Of a stretch of DNA of 64,000 bases, positions 58,139 through 64,000 are shown in pieces (the first letter of the stretch is position 1; each line of letters begins with the position of its first letter). The notes under the pieces were generated by a model, which was not told where the DNA came from, made no database searches, and saw only the letters and a program-made list of their open reading frames with translations. The DNA lies in NCBI RefSeq assembly GCF_019957155.1, contig NZ_JAIPME010000002.1:1364001-1428000 (forward strand), in the 5' to 3' direction. Both the position numbers and the translations under genes were made by a program. The stretch is from Anaerococcus murdochii (GTDB lineage Bacteria; Bacillota; Clostridia; Tissierellales; Peptoniphilaceae).

Positions 58139-60781
58139 TTACATAAGACTTTTAAAATCAGGATTCATTTTTATGAGCAATATTTCAGCTTTTTGTCTTA
58201 ATTTTTCTGACTGTTCGATTAATTTTAAGAGGTCTGTTCTGATGTTTTTTGTTTTCTCAGGACAATTTTCTAATAACCAAACAGCTGCCTTTGATGTTAT
58301 AACAGATCTTTCATAGGCTTCTTTTAGTTTGTTATATTTTTCTCTGTCAAAATTTTTGCTTTTACTTTCATTTAAAAAGTAATCTGGCAAATAATCTACT
58401 TGGTAATTTGAATAGTGGTTTTTCTCTCCAGTCCTGTCTGGTTTTATCGGGCCTTTATCTTTGTCTTTACCAGAATTTGGATTCTTATTTTCTTCTTTTT
58501 TGCCTCCACCATTTTCAGTTTTGGAGTTTTCAGTATTAGACTTTTGGTTTATAGGTTTATCTTTGTTTTCTGTTAGAGCATCGCTTATAGTTTTTAAAGT
58601 ATTATCAGAAATTTTTTGGGTTCCACTCCAGTAGTCTTCTGGGATAATTAGGTCAGAATTTGTAGTTTTTTTGCCGTCAATTGCAATACCCTTTGTGCCT
58701 TCAAATTTTATCTTGTCGGATTCTACTGCTTTGGCAGGATTTTTTGAGCTATTGCCGCCCCTAATATAAGCGGTGCTTACAGATATAGAACCATGGCCTG
58801 ATACGCCAGATCCACCTTTTTTGCCTGAGCCAGATCCGCCTATAGCTACGAGTTTGCCCTTGCCGGTCACATTTCCGCCATCAAGCTTTAGACCGTCTCC
58901 ACCAACAGATGTGAGAGCGTATACACCGCCGCCAAATAGGTTTAGGGATGAGTTTTCTGTTATTTCTAGGTTTCCATTTGGGCCCACTTCTAGGGCTGGC
59001 TGACCAGATTTACCATATGTTGCTTGCTCGTCGCCTCTTACGGAAACTTCGCCTTCTATCCTAGCTCTACCTTCTACCTTTATGATTGGCTTGTCATTTG
59101 TGTTTACAATCTTGCCTTGGGCAGCGGAGTTTGTATTTGAGTAAATAGAAGAATTTCCAAGAATAGCCCCGTCTTTTAGGACAACTTGGCCCCAAATTGA
59201 TGCGCCAGTTGTAATTTTGTCATCGTGTGGGTTGTAATTTACATTTAATTTTCCACTATTAGAAACTTCGATCTTGCCAAAGACTACAGAGTCATCTAAG
59301 TTTAGGATTCCGCCGTCTTTTACAATTATTTTTACAGATCCAAGGATTTTCATGTTTTTGAAGGTGAGGTTGGCTCCTTGGCCTACAACTAGGGTTTGGG
59401 TTGGCTCATCAATGGTCTCAAAACCTAACTCTCCATAGGTGCCAGATTGGTGAGATCCAAACCATGCCTTGAGGTCTTTTCGCACATTTACAATATTGTT
59501 TGAGTCATTGAATTTTGTGATTTTCCATGGACTCATTTCCCACATATATTTTTTATCTTGAGTTTGGATGAATTTAGCTTTTGATAAAAGCTCTTCTAGG
59601 CTTTGCTCTCCTAGGTTATGGACTTCTACTTCAGCTTCATTTGATTCCACTTTCTTTCCACGAATATCAGTTGCACTTATTTTTATTTTGAAAGTACCTG
59701 TCTTTGTTGGGCTTCCGCCAAGGATTATAGAACCATGGGCGAAGTTTGCCTCTATGCCTGTATTTTCATCTACAACAACAGCTTTGACTTCGTTAAATTC
59801 ATTGCCCCTGTCTTCTAGTTTTTTCCAATCATCCTCGCTAGGCTTTTCTTTGTCTGTGTACTCTACGGATACAGCATTAGGATTGTTTGAAACTGAGACG
59901 CTACCGCCAGAAAAACCGTCTAACTTTGTCTGACCCACTAAAAGATTGTCAAACTTTCCTACTAGTCTTATTTGGTAGGTCACATCCTTTTTATTCTTGT
60001 TATCAACAAGTTTTTTATCCTTGTATAAGTAATTGTATTCTATTCCATCGTAGGTAATGGAAAGCGAATCATTGTTATTTAGCCCAACTATGCAGAGATC
60101 ACCATCCATTGAAAAAGCATAGGTATTATTGCCAAAAACGGATGAAGGAGATGAGGTTTCTGTTTGAGTCTTGCCATTAATAATTATTTTTTCAAGTTTA
60201 TTTTTATCGACCTTTCTCCCATCTGCTAAACCCAAGATATTTTTTCCAAAGGTTTCTTTATAGCTAAAGGCTATTTCATCAGTTTTTCCAGGATCTGGCT
60301 CTTCATTATTTTGTGGATCTTCTTTTTCTGCGCCTATGTTTTCTTCTTTGATAGAATTTTTATCTATAAGATTATCGTCCCATGCATAAGGATTTTTTAT
60401 TGTAAAAGATAAGATCTTTTTATCTGATTTTATGACAACCTTGTCACCTTCATCCAGTTTAGTGAAAACTATAGAAAATTCATCGCCATTTTCTCCTTTG
60501 GATAGGTAATAAACTCCCCTGTTTTTTGGTCTACTATTGCTAGGGTCTTCGCTCCAGGCTGATCCTTTAACCTCTACACTTTTTATATTATTTATAAATT
60601 CGTGGTCTAAAATAATTGTATTTGTCGCAAATCCACCCCTAGATCCCTTTATCAAACTAGGGCTATCAGCAAAGGCTACTAGGTTAAAATTATTTTGACC
60701 TATCTGTCTTTCTATATTTGTATTTGCCAAAATCACACCTGATAGGGCCAGGCAGATGGCTATTTTTTGTCTTTTTTTCAT
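58139..60781 (-). CDS. Large secreted protein under a Fur box, unknown function
   Basis: The 880-aa protein has a signal peptide (MKKRQKIAICLALSGVILAN, cleavage near residue 39). Two N-terminal modules with the pattern INNIKSVEVKGSAW...GDKVVIKS and KIIINGKTQ...DSLSITYDGIEY recall DUF1533/HID-type domains, some of which bind heme. Residues 480-700 are repetitive and beta-helix-like (LTFKNMKILGSVKIIVKDGG). A low-complexity Lys/Asn/Gly linker and a helical C-terminal domain (KSKNFDREKYNKLKEAYERS) follow. No LPxTG or membrane anchor is seen. The Fur box upstream suggests an iron-starvation role; heme or iron binding is inference. Confidence 0.75.
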   Translation of the reverse strand: MKKRQKIAICLALSGVILANTNIERQIGQNNFNLVAFADSPSLIKGSRGGFATNTIILDHEFINNIKSVEVKGSAWSEDPSNSRPKNRGVYYLSKGENGDEFSIVFTKLDEGDKVVIKSDKKILSFTIKNPYAWDDNLIDKNSIKEENIGAEKEDPQNNEEPDPGKTDEIAFSYKETFGKNILGLADGRKVDKNKLEKIIINGKTQTETSSPSSVFGNNTYAFSMDGDLCIVGLNNNDSLSITYDGIEYNYLYKDKKLVDNKNKKDVTYQIRLVGKFDNLLVGQTKLDGFSGGSVSVSNNPNAVSVEYTDKEKPSEDDWKKLEDRGNEFNEVKAVVVDENTGIEANFAHGSIILGGSPTKTGTFKIKISATDIRGKKVESNEAEVEVHNLGEQSLEELLSKAKFIQTQDKKYMWEMSPWKITKFNDSNNIVNVRKDLKAWFGSHQSGTYGELGFETIDEPTQTLVVGQGANLTFKNMKILGSVKIIVKDGGILNLDDSVVFGKIEVSNSGKLNVNYNPHDDKITTGASIWGQVVLKDGAILGNSSIYSNTNSAAQGKIVNTNDKPIIKVEGRARIEGEVSVRGDEQATYGKSGQPALEVGPNGNLEITENSSLNLFGGGVYALTSVGGDGLKLDGGNVTGKGKLVAIGGSGSGKKGGSGVSGHGSISVSTAYIRGGNSSKNPAKAVESDKIKFEGTKGIAIDGKKTTNSDLIIPEDYWSGTQKISDNTLKTISDALTENKDKPINQKSNTENSKTENGGGKKEENKNPNSGKDKDKGPIKPDRTGEKNHYSNYQVDYLPDYFLNESKSKNFDREKYNKLKEAYERSVITSKAAVWLLENCPEKTKNIRTDLLKLIEQSEKLRQKAEILLIKMNPDFKSLM

Positions 60782-60806
60782 AAAATCTCCTTGAATAATA
60801 ATTTGC

Positions 60807-60825
60807 GATTATGATAATCATTATT
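60807..60825. promoter_or_regulatory. Fur box upstream of the secreted-protein gene
   Basis: GATTATGATAATCATTATT matches 17 of 19 positions of the Fur consensus GATAATGATAATCATTATC. It lies 26-44 bp upstream of the start codon of the minus-strand gene, where it would overlap the promoter. The remaining 60826-60978 stretch has no gene. Confidence 0.8.
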
Positions 60826-61007
60826 AATCGCTCCAGCTAATTATAAACTATATCAATCAAGATTGCAAGGATTTTATCAGTTTTTATAGATAGATATCAT
60901 TAAATACTAATTTCGTTAAATTTTCAATTAGAAAGTAAAATTGAAAAGTCTCTGTATTAGAGTAAAGTTTAAAAAGAAGGGGCTGTTGCAAAAGTCCCAG
61001 TATAGAA

Positions 61008-61044
61008 AAAAGACGAGGAAACTAAACATCCTCGTCTTTTTCTG
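61008..61044 (+). terminator. Inward terminator at the IS left end
   Basis: AAAAGACGAGGA (61008-61019) pairs with TCCTCGTCTTTT (61029-61040), then TTCTG. It blocks outside transcription from entering the transposase gene, a common IS safeguard. Confidence 0.9.
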
Positions 61045-61057
61045 ATACAATGTATTT

Positions 61058-62639
61058 ATGAAAACAAGTAAAAATACAATATCATTAACTAATTTTACAC
61101 TAGTTGATGATACAATTCAATTAAAATTAAACTTTAACACAGAAGTATACATCCAAGATGACATAAAACTAAGGCTTGTAAAAAATATAATTGAAAGGAT
61201 AGACCTAACAGAATTAAGAAAAGTCTACTCATCATTTGGGAGAAAACCTAGTGTAAATCCAGTAACAATGCTTCAAATAATAATATTCTGCTACTCTGAA
61301 GGAATATTCTCATCAAGAGAAATAGAAAAATCATGCAAATATGATCTAAGAATAAAATATCTTCTTGATGGTCAAAATCCACCAGACCATAGCACAATCA
61401 ATAGATTTAGACAAAAAATAGTAAATCTAACACCTAACCTACTAAGTCAACTAGTAGAAATACTAATAAAAGAAAAGCAAATAGACCTATCAAGTATATA
61501 CATAGATGGAACAAAAATAGAAGCTTATGCCAACAGATATAGTTTTGTATGGAGAGGAAGCACAGAAAAATGGCAAGAAAAACTAAGAATTAGAATAATA
61601 AAGCACTTCAATTTAAATAAAGACCTAACACCATCCCAAGTATTAGAAGTAGTAAAAATAGTATTTAATCAAGTAAGTAAAGAATGTAGAGAAAAGAAAA
61701 TAAACTTCGTACATGGTCAAGGAAAAAGAAAACACCAACTTCAACGAGAATATGAACAACTAAAAGATTGGAAAAACAAGTTAGAAACTTATCAAGAACA
61801 CCTAGAAATAATGGGAGATTACAGAAACTCCTACTCAAAAACAGACCATGACGCAACCTTCATGAGAATGAAAGAAGACCATATGAGAAACGGTCAACTA
61901 AAACCAGCATATAATTAACTAGCCCGTCCGGCTCGTGGAGGACCTTGCAAGTGCATCAGGCTTTATCATAGGAGAAAATGTATCCCACCATCCAAATGAC
62001 ATCTACACCCTAAAACCATTCTTAACAAAACTACTAAAAAGTTATCCAAACAAACTAGATAAAATAGTAGCAGACGCAGGATACGAAAGCGAAGAAAACT
62101 ATGTATACCTAGCAGAACATAATCTAACATCCTACATAAAACCTTCAAACTACGATCAATCCAAAACACGAAAATATAAAAAAGAACAAGAATTTAGAAA
62201 AAGCCTAGTCTATGATGAAACCCAAGACAAATACATATCAAAAGAAGGCAAAGAATTCATAAGATCCAATGATAGATACAGTAAAAGAAAAAGGGGATAT
62301 GTAACAACTACAAAAGTATACAGGTGTTTTGACTGGAATAAAGATGGTCAAAAAACTAAAGGGATCTACATAGCAGAAACATTTCAAAAATATAGGAAAG
62401 AATCATTAGAAAACATAATATCCGACCAGGGAATAGAAGAAAGACTAAACAGGTCTATTCAAGCTGAGGGAGCTTTTTCCAAAATAAAATCAGGACTAAA
62501 CTACAACAGATTCCACCATAGAGGAAAAGAAAATATAATAAGCGAAATATGCCTACTTTCTATTGCATTAAACTTAAATAAACTGGCATCAAAAATAGAA
62601 AATAAGAACTTAGAAATTATAAAATACAAAGCTGCTTAG
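61058..62639 (+). pseudogene. IS1182 family transposase split by a short GC-rich insertion
   Basis: The first part (61058-61918, 286 aa) has the DUF772-like N-terminus ([20 protein letters not shown]) and the first catalytic Asp in [17 protein letters not shown]. The second (from 61944) has the second Asp in IVADAGYESEENYVYLAE and the final Glu in QAEGAFSKIKSGLNYNRFHH. At the junction, after KPAYN, 28 bases (61916-61943) replace about six expected ones. They add an in-frame TAA and change the frame. Much of this insert is over 70% GC (CTAGCCCGTCCGGCTCGTGG), unlike anything nearby. Confidence 0.88.
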
Positions 62640-62761
62640 GAAAAAAATATTCATGATAGATAGCTTTATTAAGTGACCCTAATTTTAATAAAAATGTGGA
62701 AAATTTATTCTTATCTTAAAAAACTCTATAAAAATTAATGGCTTGATACAAATACACAAGA

Positions 62762-62811
62762 AAAAAAGTGATGAGCAGAATAGATTTACCTATTCTGCAT
62801 CACCTTTTTTT
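62762..62811. terminator. Bidirectional terminator between IS remnant and FMN reductase gene
   Basis: GTGATG and CAGAATAG (62769-62783, two-base bulge) pair with CTATTCTG and CATCAC (62790-62803). A-rich and T-rich tracts lie on both sides. The 62640-62761 stretch holds no gene. Confidence 0.92.
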
Positions 62812-63349
62812 AGTCTACAAATTTTTTAGCAAAGTCTACGAAGGCATCGCAGGCACTTTTTACAAATGGTCTTGTTTCTTCGATAAGTTTTCCATCCTTA
62901 TCAAATAATTCGTTAATCTTAGCTAGGTATACTTCTGGCTTGCTCATTGCTATGAGGTCTACACAAGTAAAGGATTGCTTTAGGGCAAGGTTACTTGATA
63001 CCCCACCCATTGTACCGATTGTAGAGCTAAAAACTGTAGCTGGCTTTCCAGCCCATAGGTTTCCTTCTGGCCCACGAGATGCAATGTCAATTGCATTTTT
63101 TAAGACTGGGGCTAGGGACCTGTTGTATTCTGGTGTTATAAAGATAAAGGCGTCACATTTTTTGACATCTTCTCTAAGTTTAATGTAGGCAGGGTGAATT
63201 TCGCCCATGTCTAGGTCTTGGTTATAAAAAGGTGTTTCGCTTAAATCTATCATATATGTTTCAACATCTAGAAGTTCTGCAACTTCCTTGGCAAGCTTTT
63301 TATTCCATGAATTTTTTCTAAGTGATCCTACTAATAATCCTATTTTCAT
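62810..63349 (-). CDS. NADPH-dependent FMN reductase family protein
   Basis: The 179-aa flavodoxin-like protein has the FMN phosphate loop GSLRKNSWNKKLAKEVAE, FITPEYNRSLAPVLKNAIDI and a SSTIGTMGGVSSNLALKQ loop. These proteins reduce FMN, quinones or azo dyes with NADPH and often act as stress reductases. The RBS is AAAGGAT. It is a single gene, ending in a bidirectional terminator and followed upstream (63350-63429) by a short gap with no feature. Confidence 0.93.
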   Translation of the reverse strand: MKIGLLVGSLRKNSWNKKLAKEVAELLDVETYMIDLSETPFYNQDLDMGEIHPAYIKLREDVKKCDAFIFITPEYNRSLAPVLKNAIDIASRGPEGNLWAGKPATVFSSTIGTMGGVSSNLALKQSFTCVDLIAMSKPEVYLAKINELFDKDGKLIEETRPFVKSACDAFVDFAKKFVD

Positions 63350-63429
63350 TGATAAATCCTTTCTTTTTTATTTATTTAATTTATACCCTAAAGTCTAAGA
63401 TATAAGCAAAAAGAGCTAGCCCTATATAA

Positions 63430-64000
63430 TTAATCATTTTTATTTCTTATATATTTATCAATGTTTGCTGCGGCCTTTTTGCCGGCTCCCATGGCTAGGA
63501 TTACTGTGGCTGCGCCTGAAACAGCGTCACCTCCTGCAAAGACTCCGTCCTTGCTGGTCATGGTGGTATCGTCAATTATAATTCCGCCCCAAGATTCGGT
63601 TTTTATATCTGGATTGGTGTGCTTGATTAGTGGGTTTGGTGATTGGCCGATTGAAACAATTACTGATTCAAATTCAACTTCTTCGAATTTTCCTGTTGCA
63701 ACTGGTCTTCTTCTGCCTGAAGCATCAGGTTCGCCGAGTTCCATTTTCTCAACCTTTACAGCCTTAACCCAACCATTTTCGCCAATAATTTCTACTGGGT
63801 TGTGGAGGTTCATAAAATTAATGCCTTCTTCTATGGCGTGGTGGCTTTCTTCTGCCCTTGCTGGCATTTCCTCAAAACTCCTACGATATACAACTGTCAC
63901 ATCAGCCCCAAGTCTTTTTGCAGATCTTGCAGCGTCCATGGCCACGTTTCCGCCACCAACTACGCAGACTTTCTTGCCCACATGGACTGGTGTGTCGTAT
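63430..64000 (-). CDS. GltD-like NAD(P)-dependent oxidoreductase, partial
   Basis: The frame continues past the window edge (codons Y-D-T-P-V-H-V precede the GTG at 63981), so the N-terminal Fe-S and FAD parts are missing. The visible part has the second nucleotide-binding loop VGKKVCVVGGGNVAMDAARS, VVYRRSFEEMPARAEE, VIVSIGQSPNPLI and the C-terminal FAD motif GVFAGGDAVSGAATVILAMG. This matches the glutamate synthase small subunit and its relatives (NfnB, dihydropyrimidine dehydrogenase N-part). Which of these it is depends on sequence outside the window. Confidence 0.9.
   Translation of the reverse strand, partial: YDTPVHVGKKVCVVGGGNVAMDAARSAKRLGADVTVVYRRSFEEMPARAEESHHAIEEGINFMNLHNPVEIIGENGWVKAVKVEKMELGEPDASGRRRPVATGKFEEVEFESVIVSIGQSPNPLIKHTNPDIKTESWGGIIIDDTTMTSKDGVFAGGDAVSGAATVILAMGAGKKAAANIDKYIRNKND

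Larger units (their letters stand above)
60979..62639 (+). mobile_element. IS1182-type insertion sequence, disrupted and missing its right end
   Basis: The left terminal repeat GGGGCTGTTGCAAAA starts at 60979, followed by a terminator hairpin and the transposase. After the transposase stop I find no matching TTTGCAACAGCCCC, so the right end is deleted or beyond recognition. The transposase frame itself is interrupted near 61916. The element is therefore non-autonomous or dead. Confidence 0.8.

Overview
The window is AT-rich, gene-dense DNA from a Gram-positive anaerobe. AGG-rich coding, strong GGAGG ribosome binding sites, U-tract terminators, an FprA flavodiiron protein, a membrane pyrophosphatase, RexB-type AddB and lipoprotein signals all fit the Firmicutes. 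A Peptoniphilaceae member (Anaerococcus/Peptoniphilus-like) is my best inference, not a proven identity. The window opens inside a UDP-glucose dehydrogenase gene and ends inside a GltD-like oxidoreductase gene.

Layout. 1-9.1 kb is housekeeping: ugd, a TIM-barrel protein, a self-cleaving P1 peptidase, a CPA2 antiporter with an overlapping PII-like gene, lrgAB behind a structured leader, rpsF-ssb-rpsR behind a probable S6:S18 leader, and hppA. 9.4-12.2 kb is a small accessory patch: a plasmid/phage-type HTH protein, several tiny unknown genes, an orphan HicB antitoxin and a decayed copy of one of the tiny genes. 12.3-18.8 kb is housekeeping again: tRNA-Leu, ispE-murI-ppx-ppk, a VanY-type peptidase and ridA. 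18.8-23.4 kb is mixed: three related hairpin repeats, NUDIX, a Fic protein with palindromic operators, a membrane-protein remnant, an aldehyde dehydrogenase and a TetR gene whose apparent start is ATA. 23.4-29.2 kb is metabolic: fprA, an acyl-CoA dehydrogenase/ETF-alpha fusion, NAD synthetase without its glutaminase cysteine, a phosphoesterase and tRNA-Arg. Directly behind the tRNA, 29.2-29.5 kb holds what looks like a complete Fst/par-type type I toxin-antitoxin locus. 30.0-33.8 kb is a zinc module: a Fur-family regulator divergent from znuABC across a 7-1-7 operator, plus a nuclease lipoprotein.

33.9-39.3 kb is a minus-strand defence island: an HTH protein and a cytosine-5 methyltransferase, then (separate promoter) a 78-aa protein, a GHKL/MORC-like ATPase and an unknown 254-aa protein. 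It is flanked by a decayed IS200 copy (39.4-40.2 kb). 40.4-44.5 kb has a CPBP protease and an unusual trio: a protein that appears derived from the PolC replicative polymerase but without its catalytic core, a WYL regulator and a GIY-YIG protein. 44.5-56.1 kb is one overlapping DNA-repair operon (yaaA-sbcD-sbcC-addB-addA). 56.2-64 kb has an SDR, an aldo/keto reductase, a MITE-like palindromic element, a large secreted protein behind a near-consensus Fur box, a broken IS1182 transposase, an FMN reductase and the partial oxidoreductase.

The candidates most worth following are the type I toxin-antitoxin locus, the PolC-derived protein with its neighbours, and the methyltransferase/GHKL ATPase island. 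Metal control (Zur-like and Fur-like operators) and many decayed mobile or toxin-antitoxin pieces are recurring themes.
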